Origin: Helicobacteraceae bacterium
Lineage (GTDB): Bacteria; Campylobacterota; Campylobacteria; Campylobacterales; Sulfurimonadaceae
Assembly: GCA_947498025.1 (NCBI GenBank)
Contig: CANMJR010000007.1
Coordinates: forward strand, 37,253-101,252
Length of the DNA: 64,000 nt
Reading direction: 5' to 3'
Shown here: in pieces, positions 41,689 to 51,326 of the stretch
Layout of the letters: each line of letters starts with the position of its first letter
Position numbering within the stretch: position 1 is the stretch's first letter
Position numbers and translations under genes: made by a program
Notes under the pieces: generated by a model
The model's database searches: none
Told to the model about the DNA's origin: nothing
The model's input: only the letters and a program-made list of their open reading frames with translations

Positions 41689-44480
41689 TGGTATTGGCTA
41701 ATAAACATAAAAAAAACACAAAAATAAATCAGAAAATCAAAAAATATTTTGATAATGACCCTTTTGATGTGGGTATTGAACGGGTGAGCGTTGAGACACT
41801 GAGTGAACTTTTTCACTACCTCGGCATGTACGATATTGAGCATAATAAAAAAGTTCTCATAAAAACCTTGCGGATGCTTTGGAGCGAAGCGGATAGCGAT
41901 TTGCGTCAAGAAATTCTAAACTTTTTTCATGCAAACGAAATCATCTACTATTCGACTACCCCAAAAGAGCAAAATCAAGATAGAAACCAGAAGATAGAGG
42001 CTCTTTTGCAGGAGTTGCATGTTACTCCCCAAGAGGCTGCTTTGCTTAGTTCTGCCTTCATGGAAGTGAGAAGCAAAAAAATCACTTTAGAGAAGATGGA
42101 ATCGAAACTCCTGCATATCCGATTTGATTTAAAAAAAGAGGAGCTGCAAAAGTGTCTTGATGGGGTTTTTGACATAGATGACACGCTTGAGTTCAATGCT
42201 TCGATTAAATATCAGCTTTACGGGCAAACCTTTCACAAAATTGTGACGCTTAACACAAAAGCCTATGATTATAACTATCTGCTTGAGGGCAGTGTGGATG
42301 CGATTGTCCAAAAAATAACTCTCGACAAAGAGGCGGCAGTTGCACAAAAACAAAAAAATATAGATACATTTTTGGCAAGCATAAAAGACCCCCATCCATA
42401 CCTTACGCATGAGCAAATTTTAAATGCACTCCGCTCTGCACCGCCGAAGTCAAAACTGCAGTTTCCGGCTTTAAAGAGGGAAATATTAAAAGAGATTCTT
42501 GAAAAAAATATCACTCTCTCAGATGTGAATTCTCATGCCGATGAGATTTTTATAACCATGGAAGAGAAGTTTATTCTCCCCTATTCAACCATAGAGATTC
42601 CATACAACTTAGAGGTGCATATAGAGTTAAACTCTCTTTTGGAAGATATCTGGAATGCGAATGAACTGAACATTGATGAAGCCGTGCAGAGTGCAAAAAA
42701 AGAGAATGAAGAGAACTTTTTGCATTCGTTAAAAAGTCTTATGAATGAGTGCGGAAGTTATGCGACTCTTCTTCATTTTAGCGATGAGCAACTTCACAGC
42801 CAAGTATATGAAATTTTGGTTGATTTGTTGTCAAAATCTCTTACTATAAGTTCAAAAGCAGCCAGAAAAACTATCAAAACATTTATGTTCAATATCCATG
42901 AGCAGCTTATAAAAAAGCAGAGACAAGCGCTTCTCGCACGAACCATAAGGGATTTTAAAAACCTCTTTCCTATGGCGAGACAGATGCGAAGAAAACTGAT
43001 TCTTCACATCGGTCCGACAAACAGCGGTAAAACCTACCAAGCCATGCAGAAGCTCCAAAGTGCAGATACGGGTTATTACCTTGCACCCCTTAGATTGCTT
43101 GCCCTTGAGGGATATGAAACGCTTAAAGCAAAAGGTATTGAGACTTCACTCATCACGGGAGAGGAGCAGCTTTTAAACGAAGAGGCAACGCACATAAGCT
43201 CTACTATCGAGATGCTCAATTTTGAGGTGGATGTGGATGTTTGTGTCATCGATGAGGTGCAGATGATAGATGACCGAGACCGTGGCTGGGCATGGGCAAA
43301 TGCCATCATCGGCGCACCTGCAAAAGAGATTATTATGACAGGCTCGCCAAATGTTAAAGAGGCGATTATTGCCCTCGCAGAGTATCTGGGTGAAGAGCTT
43401 GAGATTATAGAGTTTGAGAGAAAAAATCCCTTGGTTCTTTTGGACGAGCCGACACATGTGAGAGATGTACGAGAGGGGACGGCGATTATTGCTTTTAGTA
43501 GAAAAGATGTCTTGAAACTCAAGCAGAATTTCTCAAAGTTTTTCAAAGTGAGTGTTGTTTACGGAAATCTTTCACCTGAAGTGAGACGCGAAGAGGCAAG
43601 AAGATTTAGAGAAAAAGAGACGCAGATACTTATAGCAACCGATGCCATAGCCATGGGGATGAATCTGCCGATTAAAACCATACTCTTCTCTAAGGCGGAT
43701 AAGTTTGACGGCATAAGCCAAAGAAATTTGGAGCCCTCCGAGGTGCATCAAATCTCGGGAAGAGCCGGCAGATTTGGGCTTCATGAGAAGGGTTTTGTGG
43801 GAGCATTAGACAGTGAAGTTTTAAGTATCGTAAAAAAGAACTTTCACAAAGAGGCAAAGAAAATAACGGTACCTTTTCGGGTCATGGCAAACCTTGAGCA
43901 TATAAAGTTGGTCAGTAATATTTTGGAGGAGAGATCACTCAAAGAGGTGTTACGATTTTTTGTCGAGAATATGGAGTTTAGCGGTCCATTTCATGCTTCA
44001 AATTTAGATGACATGGTAGAGGCTGCAAAAATTGTTGACACTTATGATTTGGATATCGCCACAAAGTATCATCTTGCATGTGCACCGCTTACTCTGAAAT
44101 CACCTTATATCGTGGCATCGTACGAGAGTTATATTTTGGCATTAGAGAAAAAAATGTCTGTTATCTACGTACCGCCTATGCCCAGCGGAAGTTTTGCTCA
44201 AACAACCGAAGAGCTTTTGCGGGCTGAAGATATGGTAAAAGAGATTTCCCTCTATCTGTGGCTGAGCTATAGGTTTAAAGAGTACTTTTTGGATGCAGAG
44301 TTAGCACGAAAATCGAGATATATTTTAAATAAATTTATAGAGGATTCACTTCAACAGAGCCATTTTGTTCCAAGATGCAGAATGTGTCAAGCAGCCCTGC
44401 CGATGAACTCAAAATATACAATCTGTCAATCATGCTTTAAAAGACACTACACAGGTAAAAAAGGGAGATTTAACTCTTGA
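41688..44480 (+). CDS. SUV3-like RNA/DNA helicase, 930 aa
   Basis: Walker A is GPTNSGKT (442-449) and the Walker B is DEVQ (522-525), as in mitochondrial SUV3 helicases rather than DEAD proteins. VYGNLSPEVRREEARRFR, IATDAIAMGMNLP and HQISGRAGRFG are the later helicase motifs. The C-terminus ends with a two-CxxC zinc-binding site (CRMCQ and CQSCFKRH). The first 440 residues have no family I know. SUV3 unwinds RNA for degradation in mitochondria; a bacterial role in RNA decay is inferred. Confidence 0.88.
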   Translation: MVLANKHKKNTKINQKIKKYFDNDPFDVGIERVSVETLSELFHYLGMYDIEHNKKVLIKTLRMLWSEADSDLRQEILNFFHANEIIYYSTTPKEQNQDRNQKIEALLQELHVTPQEAALLSSAFMEVRSKKITLEKMESKLLHIRFDLKKEELQKCLDGVFDIDDTLEFNASIKYQLYGQTFHKIVTLNTKAYDYNYLLEGSVDAIVQKITLDKEAAVAQKQKNIDTFLASIKDPHPYLTHEQILNALRSAPPKSKLQFPALKREILKEILEKNITLSDVNSHADEIFITMEEKFILPYSTIEIPYNLEVHIELNSLLEDIWNANELNIDEAVQSAKKENEENFLHSLKSLMNECGSYATLLHFSDEQLHSQVYEILVDLLSKSLTISSKAARKTIKTFMFNIHEQLIKKQRQALLARTIRDFKNLFPMARQMRRKLILHIGPTNSGKTYQAMQKLQSADTGYYLAPLRLLALEGYETLKAKGIETSLITGEEQLLNEEATHISSTIEMLNFEVDVDVCVIDEVQMIDDRDRGWAWANAIIGAPAKEIIMTGSPNVKEAIIALAEYLGEELEIIEFERKNPLVLLDEPTHVRDVREGTAIIAFSRKDVLKLKQNFSKFFKVSVVYGNLSPEVRREEARRFREKETQILIATDAIAMGMNLPIKTILFSKADKFDGISQRNLEPSEVHQISGRAGRFGLHEKGFVGALDSEVLSIVKKNFHKEAKKITVPFRVMANLEHIKLVSNILEERSLKEVLRFFVENMEFSGPFHASNLDDMVEAAKIVDTYDLDIATKYHLACAPLTLKSPYIVASYESYILALEKKMSVIYVPPMPSGSFAQTTEELLRAEDMVKEISLYLWLSYRFKEYFLDAELARKSRYILNKFIEDSLQQSHFVPRCRMCQAALPMNSKYTICQSCFKRHYTGKKGRFNS

Positions 44481-44567
44481 TGTTACGCACTCAAACGAAC
44501 TCGTCCGTTTAAGTGGCAGGGACAGATGTCCCTACAACCCCCTAAAGCTACGAAAACAAGTTTTTCG
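44478..44567 (+). repeat. Hairpin-rich intergenic repeat, copy 2
   Basis: Begins exactly at the helicase stop codon TGA and matches copy 1 (39189-39288) over about 90 bp with roughly a dozen differences. The hairpins AAACG/CGTTT and AGGGACA-GA-TGTCCCT are kept; the third is imperfect. This copy lies between convergent genes. Confidence 0.8.
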
Positions 44568-44586
44568 AGATAAAGTGTATTAAAGA

Positions 44587-46176
44587 TTAGCTTTTAAACT
44601 CATCTATGGTTGATTGAAGAGAGTTGGCTACTTTTACAAGTCTTCTCAAATCACTCTCAATTCTCTCAACACTTGTGCCGTTTTTTGTTGAGAGAGACTC
44701 TATTTTTGCTATATCTTTTATAATCTCTTCTATATTTTTAGACATTTTTAGACTGTCTTCTTTAGATTTTGTTGCTACTTCATTCGATAGATTCATAGCT
44801 CTTGAAGTTGTGTGAATTTTATCTTCCACTTCGTTAGAGATACTTGTAAGGTTTTCTATATTTTTCGCATTTTTGTGCATTTTGTCGCTTACATCGTTTA
44901 TGGATTGAACAATTGTGCTCACGCTCATATCTATCTCTGTTAGGCTTTTTTGGGTTCTCTCTGCCAGTTTTCTTACTTCATCTGCAACAACCGCAAATCC
45001 TCTTCCATGCTCACCCGCTCTTGCTGCTTCTATGGCTGCATTGAGAGCCAAAAGATTTGTCTGTTCCGCTATATCTTTTATAACATTTAATACATCTTTT
45101 ACTTGATCTGCATTGTTTTTAAGACCTGAAAGTTCAGAGGATAGTTCATTTTCTATCTCGACAAAAAGACCCACTTCATGACTCAACATGGAGAGTGACC
45201 CTCTTGCGGTTTCTAACTCAACACCTGCTTCCTGAACGGCATGCTGCGTCTGCTCGGTTGCTTCCATGCTTTGAACTAAAAGACCCTTGATTGCTTCACT
45301 TTTTTGAGTTGTCTCTCCGACTATCTTTTGCTCTTCTAAAGTGCTTTTTCCTATGACATGGCTAGAATTTTCAATCTCAGAAGCGATGGATGAATTCTCG
45401 TGACCCAGAGATTTTACTTCATTGACGGTACCTTGAATCATCTCTATAAATTTATTTACCTCTTTTGCTGCATCTCCAAACTCATTTCCACTTTTATCGG
45501 CTAATCGTTTTGTTAAATCTTTGTCTCCGCCGACAAGCTCAGAGATGCGGCTTTTCAAATCAGAGAGAGGATTGAAAATTTCTTTCATAAAAAATATACT
45601 GGCAAGAACAGCAAAAATAATAGAACCGACAATGAGTGTTATTAAAAGTGTTCTTTGTGTTGAAAAAATATCTGCATCATTTTTATCAAGTGAAATTACT
45701 AAATCCATTGCACCAAGAACATACCCCTCTTTTGCATTATAGTGGCAAGAGAGACATTTGTCTTCTGCAATCATAGGTTTTAGCATTCTTATCGTATGGT
45801 GACCATTTGTAGTGCTCTCTATAATTTTTGAAGTGCCATTGTTTAATGTATCTTGTATAAGTTCATCTGTTGTAATTGGTTTGTCTGATGGATAAACTTC
45901 TAAAACAGCTTTTGATTTTGTTATGTCAAGAGAGTCTATACCCTCTATTTCCCTAGCATGCTTATATGTATCTTGAACAACCGCCGGGTCGCCCATCATC
46001 ATACTTCCTGTCATTGTCTGAAAAATAGATTGACTCAGCATGCTTAGTGATTGTTGCGTGGCTTTATTGGATAACTCATTTAGAGTTGAGGATAGGTAGG
46101 AGACACTTCCTACAAGCCCCATAATACTAAGTGCTAAAACAGAAACGATAACTTTTGATTTTACTGTTTGAAACAT
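44587..46176 (-). CDS. Methyl-accepting chemotaxis protein with CxxCH haem site
   Basis: Two membrane helices (about 8-30 and 178-200) enclose a periplasmic domain that contains CLSCH (C141, C144, H145), a c-type haem-binding motif, in the setting [23 protein letters not shown]. This resembles DUF3365-type haem sensor domains. A HAMP region (about 200-245) and the signalling hairpin ([20 protein letters not shown]) follow. It may sense redox state or a gas. It ends FKS and has no CheR docking peptide. A stand-alone gene. Confidence 0.9.
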   Translation of the reverse strand: MFQTVKSKVIVSVLALSIMGLVGSVSYLSSTLNELSNKATQQSLSMLSQSIFQTMTGSMMMGDPAVVQDTYKHAREIEGIDSLDITKSKAVLEVYPSDKPITTDELIQDTLNNGTSKIIESTTNGHHTIRMLKPMIAEDKCLSCHYNAKEGYVLGAMDLVISLDKNDADIFSTQRTLLITLIVGSIIFAVLASIFFMKEIFNPLSDLKSRISELVGGDKDLTKRLADKSGNEFGDAAKEVNKFIEMIQGTVNEVKSLGHENSSIASEIENSSHVIGKSTLEEQKIVGETTQKSEAIKGLLVQSMEATEQTQHAVQEAGVELETARGSLSMLSHEVGLFVEIENELSSELSGLKNNADQVKDVLNVIKDIAEQTNLLALNAAIEAARAGEHGRGFAVVADEVRKLAERTQKSLTEIDMSVSTIVQSINDVSDKMHKNAKNIENLTSISNEVEDKIHTTSRAMNLSNEVATKSKEDSLKMSKNIEEIIKDIAKIESLSTKNGTSVERIESDLRRLVKVANSLQSTIDEFKS

Positions 46177-46238
46177 AATAATTCCTAATACTAAAAAACT
46201 TTGAAAAAAAATTATACCTTAATAGTCTTCGGAAAATA

Positions 46239-47294
46239 TCAAATTTTATATAAAATGTATTCAATTTGTTCTAGAAGATTCTCTCCAGTTATATTATTTG
46301 CAACACTATAGCCAAGAGCGGCACCCGCTCCTACCCCCTCTTTAGCCTCTCCCTCATCATATTTTTTAAGGATGGGAATTGTTGTGTTTTTAAATGAAAA
46401 TGTAGTATAAACGGCATGAGGGGTAAAACTAAGCTGAGATAAAATGTGCGCAATATCTGAGTTTTTATCTTTTGCCACCCATTCGGTTGTGGCAAGTGTT
46501 ATGTTCTTATCTTTTACTCTCATAAAAACATCCTCTCTTAATTTGTCTGCCACAAGCAAACAAGCTGCCATCTGCGTTCCACCCGCTAAAACCACATGAA
46601 ATCTTCTTGAAGCTTCAAGCAAAAATCCGGCACAAAAAATAAGCATGTTATCGCTTACGATTGAGAGCTTTTCGACGCTTGACATATCGGAGTTTATAAG
46701 CGAGAGAGCTTTTGCAACAGTTTCATCTTTTATACCCTTTGGCACATCTTTAAAACTTGAAGAGAAGTCGTCTCGACAGTCATACCCAAGAGCCAGTGCT
46801 GTAGCCATGGCAGTAGTCGTTCCGCTTGGAGTACTCTCGGCTAAAATAAGGTAGTTTCCTTTTAGTTCATAACTCTTTCCGTATGCCATACCCTTAGAAA
46901 AAACATCTCTCACATCTATTCCGGCACCTTCACTGATTGAGCCCGAAGGTGCTATTCCAAAGTCATGACATGTTGCACTTTTTGGAGTCACTTCAAGCCC
47001 GAGATTTAAAATCTCAATTCGCACGAAAGGCAAAAGATTGTGTACCGCTCTTGTTATGATGGCGGGAGTTGGAACACCGTTTGGGGTCTCTGCCAGTTCG
47101 CCCAATGAGAATACCTTCTCGTTTGTAATAAACTCTGCATCAAGGGTTGGAGTAAGAGGAATCATTCCGGGTATTCCCGCCTGTGTTATTCCTTCAATTT
47201 CACATGTTCTCGTCACACATGCCGCTAACAAGAAATCTGCTCTGCCGTTTGGAAGTGAATCTGGTTTATTTGTAAATATATTGAGTGTTTTCAT
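46239..47294 (-). CDS. CobT-like nicotinate-nucleotide phosphoribosyltransferase family protein
   Basis: The 351-residue product resembles CobT (NaMN:dimethylbenzimidazole phosphoribosyltransferase) of the TIGR00303 branch, seen in archaea and cyanobacteria. Typical segments are SISEGAGIDVRDVFSKGMAYG, ESTPSGTTTAMATALALGY and VVLAGGTQMAACLLVAD. The usual bacterial CobT has a catalytic Glu (E317) near the end; here EWVAKDKNSD and GEAKEGVGAGAALGYSVA are candidates. It may act in lower-ligand assembly of cobamides, but no other cobalamin genes are nearby. Confidence 0.75.
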   Translation of the reverse strand: MKTLNIFTNKPDSLPNGRADFLLAACVTRTCEIEGITQAGIPGMIPLTPTLDAEFITNEKVFSLGELAETPNGVPTPAIITRAVHNLLPFVRIEILNLGLEVTPKSATCHDFGIAPSGSISEGAGIDVRDVFSKGMAYGKSYELKGNYLILAESTPSGTTTAMATALALGYDCRDDFSSSFKDVPKGIKDETVAKALSLINSDMSSVEKLSIVSDNMLIFCAGFLLEASRRFHVVLAGGTQMAACLLVADKLREDVFMRVKDKNITLATTEWVAKDKNSDIAHILSQLSFTPHAVYTTFSFKNTTIPILKKYDEGEAKEGVGAGAALGYSVANNITGENLLEQIEYILYKI

Positions 47295-47505
47295 TCATTC
47301 TTCTTTTTTAAAAAATCTACTATTTCGCAATTATAACGACGCTTTTACCTTTTTTAATTTAAAGCTGAGTATTTGTGCAACGGCAGAATTCATAACATTG
47401 AATTAAGAGAGTGTAACGGTTATTCACGCAGTAAACGATTATTCTGGGTCTTTATGCGAGATTTACGGAAATAGAATATTTTAAGGGATTCTTTTATGAT
47501 ATAAG

Positions 47506-48192
47506 CTAAAAATTCTGTAGCTTATATCTGTCATATATTATTTTGCATTGATAGTTGTGTGTCTCGTTATAGGCTTTTGTCAGAAGTGCTTTGGCTCTTT
47601 GTTTCATCTCTACTGTGTTTTTTGATGCCAATAAAGGTTCAAATATATCACATTTAGCTTTTTGATTGCCATTTTGAATAGCTAATCCGTACCATTTTAC
47701 AGCCTCATTGTTGTCAACCGGGACACCCTCCCCAAAAGTAAACATATACCCTAATCGTGATTGGGCAATACTGTTATGCAGATTGGCGGACGCCGTGTAC
47801 CATTTGACTGCTTCGACTATATTTTGCTTCACCTCTGTGCCGTGATAGTATATTTCACCCAATTTGTATTGCGCTGTAGCGTTACTTTGATTAGCTGAGA
47901 GTGTGTACCATTTTATTGATTCATTAATATTTTTTGTTATGCCATGCCCGCCCCAGTAGAGCATTGTGCCCATGGCATGCTGGGCAACGGATTCACCGTT
48001 TTTGGCCAAAGGTTCCAAATATTTAACAGCAGAAACAAAATCATTCTTGCTCTGTGCATCTAATCCTTTCTTTAATTCAATATTGGAAGTAGGGTTTGTT
48101 GTGTTTTGGCTCTTTTGCACCTCTGAAGCAGTTTCAAGATTTTCTCCAAATAAACTACCATAAACGAATACTGCTATTAATATATATTTCAC
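47506..48192 (-). CDS. Exported Sel1-repeat protein
   Basis: A signal peptide of about 16 residues is followed by five or so Sel1-like repeats (for example AQHAMGTMLYWGGHGITKNI, then ATAQYKLGEIYYHGTEVKQN), a helical solenoid that binds proteins. Length 228. In Campylobacterota many such repeat proteins are secreted or periplasmic, but targets are unknown. It is a single-gene unit before pcm on the same strand. Confidence 0.85.
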   Translation of the reverse strand: MKYILIAVFVYGSLFGENLETASEVQKSQNTTNPTSNIELKKGLDAQSKNDFVSAVKYLEPLAKNGESVAQHAMGTMLYWGGHGITKNINESIKWYTLSANQSNATAQYKLGEIYYHGTEVKQNIVEAVKWYTASANLHNSIAQSRLGYMFTFGEGVPVDNNEAVKWYGLAIQNGNQKAKCDIFEPLLASKNTVEMKQRAKALLTKAYNETHNYQCKIIYDRYKLQNF

Positions 48193-48294
48193 ATCACCTC
48201 CTTCTAACTTCTAAAATTATTTAGCTAAATAATATCTAAAATTATAAAATTGAACATTATTTGAAATCAAGTTTTATATATGTTATAAATAATT

Positions 48295-48906
48295 TCAAAA
48301 AATCAACGGTACAAATGAAAATCCGTAGTGCTCTCGTGCTTCAAGTTTCCCGCTCTCATTTTTTCTTATCTCATACACTGAATCCCTGACCGGAATAACA
48401 AGTTTTCCGCCAACTTTCAGCTGTACGGTCAACTCGTAAGGAAACTCATCTGCAGCTGCAGAGACCAAAATACGGTCAAACTCTTCACCGACTATTCCTA
48501 ATTTAGCTCTTGCTTGAATAATTTTTGCATTTTTAAACTTGTACTTTGCAAGATTGCTGTTTCCAAATTTCACAAGTTCGCTTATTATTTCTACTCCGGT
48601 TACAGAACCGCTTTCTCCGGCAACATAGGCAAGGAGTGCTGTTGTCCAACCGGAGCCGCTTCCTATATCTAAAATCTTCTCTCCCTCTTTTGGAGCCAGC
48701 ATCTCCATCATCATCGCCACTGTTCTTGGCTGAGAGATCGTCTGTCCATGTCCTATTTGAAGAGGATAATCCTCATATCTGTCCGGAACGGTTGCATCAC
48801 GAACAAAATCCGCTCTATCCACATTCTCAAAAGCTTCAATTATGTTTTTTGTACAGAGTATGCCTATATCTATTAGATTGTTGGTTAGTTCTGTGTTAGA
48901 AATCAT
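48295..48906 (-). CDS. pcm: Protein-L-isoaspartate O-methyltransferase
   Basis: Pcm methylates isoaspartyl residues in aged proteins so that they can revert. The start at 48906 overlaps the amrS stop codon (TAATG) and has AAGGGG upstream; an ATG at 48915 is too close to the binding site. The motif VTVPDRYEDYPLQIGHGQTISQP-like segment (DYPLQIGHGQTISQPRTVAMM) and the SAM-binding LDIGSGSGWTTALLAY are clear. It has 203 residues. Confidence 0.93.
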   Translation of the reverse strand: MISNTELTNNLIDIGILCTKNIIEAFENVDRADFVRDATVPDRYEDYPLQIGHGQTISQPRTVAMMMEMLAPKEGEKILDIGSGSGWTTALLAYVAGESGSVTGVEIISELVKFGNSNLAKYKFKNAKIIQARAKLGIVGEEFDRILVSAAADEFPYELTVQLKVGGKLVIPVRDSVYEIRKNESGKLEAREHYGFSFVPLIF

Positions 48907-49931
48907 TATTCCCATACCCCTTTAAGGCTATATCCGCAGTACGGGCAGGTTCCACTCTCATCAAGTGAGTTGGTTACAAATTGACCGATATTTCCGCTTC
49001 TTTCTATCACCTTATTTTTGCAGCTTGGGCAATAGGTTGACTCATAATCGTTATCGTCAATATTTCCGACATACACATATTTTAACCCCTCTTCCTGACC
49101 TATTTTATAAGCTCGATGAAGGGTTGCAGCGGAGGTTCTCGGAACATCAAGCATCTTGTACATGGGGTGAAAAGCCGAGAGGTGCCATGGCATAGATGTG
49201 TCAACAGAGGCGATAAATTTTGCGATATCCCGAATCTCCTCATCTGAGTCGTTTTTACCCTCAATAAGCAGCGTTGTAATCTCGACCCAAATCCCTTTTT
49301 CATGCGCATACTTTACTGCTTCAAGTACGGGTTTAAGCCGCGCGCCGCATATCTCTTTGTAAAATTCATCGCTAAAAGATTTGATGTCAATATTCATTCC
49401 GTCAATATAGGGCGCAAGCAGATCAATAGCTTTTTTTGTCTCATAACCGCTTGTTACATAGATGTTTTTCAGCCCTCTGTCTTTTGCTAGCTTAGCCGTG
49501 TCATAGGTATATTCAAAAAAAACTACAGGTTCATTATAGGTGTATGCTATGGAATCACACCTATTCGCAATTGCGAGTTCGACAATATTTTCCGGAGGAA
49601 GCTCCTGACCTATGATTTGATGAGTATGCTCTTTTGGATATTGAGATATATCGTAGTTTTGGCAAAACTTACATGAGAAGTTGCACCCCACTGTTCCAAC
49701 AGAAAAGGCTCTGCTCTTTGGAAGAAAGTGAAACATCGGTTTTTTTTCTACGGGGTCAACATTTACGGCAGCTGCTATCCCGTACACAAGAAGTCTCAGC
49801 TCTCCACCCTCAACCCTTCTCACACCGCAAATTCCATATTCGCCCTCGTCAAGCGTACATGACTGCGAGCAGGCTTCACACAAAATTTTACCGCTTTTGA
49901 GTTTTTTGCTTAACCATGCAGTATGTTTCAT
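48906..49931 (-). CDS. amrS: AmmeMemoRadiSam-type radical SAM enzyme
   Basis: The radical SAM cluster is in VGCNFSCKFCQNYD (C83, C87, C90). An N-terminal set of Cys (C18, C21, C25, C35) and two further CxxC pairs near the end (YCPSCK, CPYCG) suggest additional metal sites. The family is usually found with MEMO1-like and AMMECR1-like partner genes, which are absent here. It is related to the pyruvate formate-lyase activase family. Its substrate is not known. It overlaps pcm by one base. Confidence 0.85.
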   Translation of the reverse strand: MKHTAWLSKKLKSGKILCEACSQSCTLDEGEYGICGVRRVEGGELRLLVYGIAAAVNVDPVEKKPMFHFLPKSRAFSVGTVGCNFSCKFCQNYDISQYPKEHTHQIIGQELPPENIVELAIANRCDSIAYTYNEPVVFFEYTYDTAKLAKDRGLKNIYVTSGYETKKAIDLLAPYIDGMNIDIKSFSDEFYKEICGARLKPVLEAVKYAHEKGIWVEITTLLIEGKNDSDEEIRDIAKFIASVDTSMPWHLSAFHPMYKMLDVPRTSAATLHRAYKIGQEEGLKYVYVGNIDDNDYESTYCPSCKNKVIERSGNIGQFVTNSLDESGTCPYCGYSLKGVWE

Positions 49932-49956
49932 TATAATCTCCTCTTACAAATATATT

Positions 49957-50199
49957 CTATAAATGCCCAGCAAAATAGCCTGCCATGCTCTCGAGTGTAG
50001 CAACTTTTGCGTAGTCATATTCAGGGACTTCAACACCTGTTTTTTCATGCAAAGCAGTAAGTATTTTTAAGAAATCGAATGAATCAATCTCCAAAGAGCG
50101 TTGCAGACTCCCGTTCGGTGTAATCTCATCTACACTTATATCGGGGGCAACTTCTAAAATCTGCTCAATTATCATATTCTTAATTTCATCTTTTGTCAT
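49957..50199 (-). CDS. Acyl carrier protein of the dehydrogenase operon
   Basis: An 80-residue acidic protein with DSFDFLK around S40, the attachment site for 4'-phosphopantetheine. Standard ACPs have DSL, so Phe here is a variant. It overlaps the E2 gene by four bases (ATGA), so it belongs to the pyruvate-dehydrogenase-like operon. It is probably a dedicated ACP that supplies octanoyl groups for lipoyl synthesis on E2, used by the divergent LipM-like and LipA proteins; this is inference. Confidence 0.8.
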   Translation of the reverse strand: MTKDEIKNMIIEQILEVAPDISVDEITPNGSLQRSLEIDSFDFLKILTALHEKTGVEVPEYDYAKVATLESMAGYFAGHL

Positions 50200-51326
50200 A
50201 ACAGCTCCTCAGGTTTTTGTAAATATCGGTTTAACTTATCCAAAAAAAGTGCGCCAATGCGCCCATCTGTGGCACGGTGGTCGCCTGCAAGCGTTGCAGA
50301 CATGACTTTTCTGACACAAAGCGCATCGCCCTCAGCCCATGGTTTATCTATAATAGCTCCAAATCCTATAAGTGCCAGTTGCGGAGGGTAGATAACTCCA
50401 TAGACACTCTCTACTCCTAAATCACCCAAATTTGTGATTGTAATAGTCTGTTTTGTCATCTCACCCGAGCGAAGTTTACCTGCTCGGGTTCGCGTTATCA
50501 GCTCACTTAGAGAGTGCATGGTATCACTTAGGTTCATCTCTTGTGCATCCAATATTGCCGGAGTAATCAATCCGCCGCCACGCAGTGCTATGGCTATGCC
50601 CAAATGTATCTCTTTGCTTAGTTGCTCCTCAGAGTTTTGCCAAAAACCGTTAAGCTGTGGAACCTCTTTGAGTGCGAGCACAACGGCACGAATCAAAAGA
50701 GCGACGGGCAGTATTCTCTCTTGTATGCTTCGTTCTCTGTTAAGCTTAGTCAAATACTCCAAAGCAGGTGTCATGTTGATGGACGTTGCAAGGTAGTAGT
50801 GAGGTATTTCGGCATTTGAACGGCTCATGGCGGCAGCAATAGCTTGACGCATGCCATCTTTAGATTTCTCTTTCTCAGGAGTTTTTACTTTTGTTGTGCC
50901 GGCTGCCTCTATTTGACTGAGTTGAATCACACCCTCTATCGGAGTGATTTGATTCAAATCGACACCCAACTCACCTGCTCTTTTACGGGCAGCAGGAGAG
51001 ATTTTTATACGCTCCTCTTGAGCCAAACTCTGCTCATTAATATTTGGTGTAATCTCCTGTTTTATCTCTTCTATTTGTGCGACAGTATCAGAGCTCGAAG
51101 CTATGATTGCCAACGGCATGCCGACTTTACACTCGGTCTCAGGTGCAACAAGAAGTTTTTTTACTATACCGTCTTCAAAAACTTCAATTTCAATCACCCC
51201 TTTGCTCGTCTCAACCTCGGCAATAATCTGCCCTTTTTTAACGGCATCGCCCTCTTTGACATGCCACTCCATTAAAACAGCAGACTCCATGTCCGCGCCC
51301 AAGCTGGGCATCAAAAATTGGCTCAT
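50196..51326 (-). CDS. pdhC: Dihydrolipoamide acyltransferase E2
   Basis: The single lipoyl domain (residues 1-78) has its lysine at K42 in [14 protein letters not shown] peripheral-subunit-binding domain follows ([17 protein letters not shown]), then the catalytic acyltransferase domain with HRATDG (H350, D354) near the C-terminus. Its 376 residues make it short, with one lipoyl domain. It is the core of a pyruvate or acetoin dehydrogenase complex. Confidence 0.93.
   Translation of the reverse strand: MSQFLMPSLGADMESAVLMEWHVKEGDAVKKGQIIAEVETSKGVIEIEVFEDGIVKKLLVAPETECKVGMPLAIIASSSDTVAQIEEIKQEITPNINEQSLAQEERIKISPAARKRAGELGVDLNQITPIEGVIQLSQIEAAGTTKVKTPEKEKSKDGMRQAIAAAMSRSNAEIPHYYLATSINMTPALEYLTKLNRERSIQERILPVALLIRAVVLALKEVPQLNGFWQNSEEQLSKEIHLGIAIALRGGGLITPAILDAQEMNLSDTMHSLSELITRTRAGKLRSGEMTKQTITITNLGDLGVESVYGVIYPPQLALIGFGAIIDKPWAEGDALCVRKVMSATLAGDHRATDGRIGALFLDKLNRYLQKPEELL

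Noticed and set aside
43076..43546. A 156-codon minus-strand frame inside the helicase gene.
   Set aside because: It is a shadow of the helicase motifs region; the codon use and composition are those of the antisense strand.
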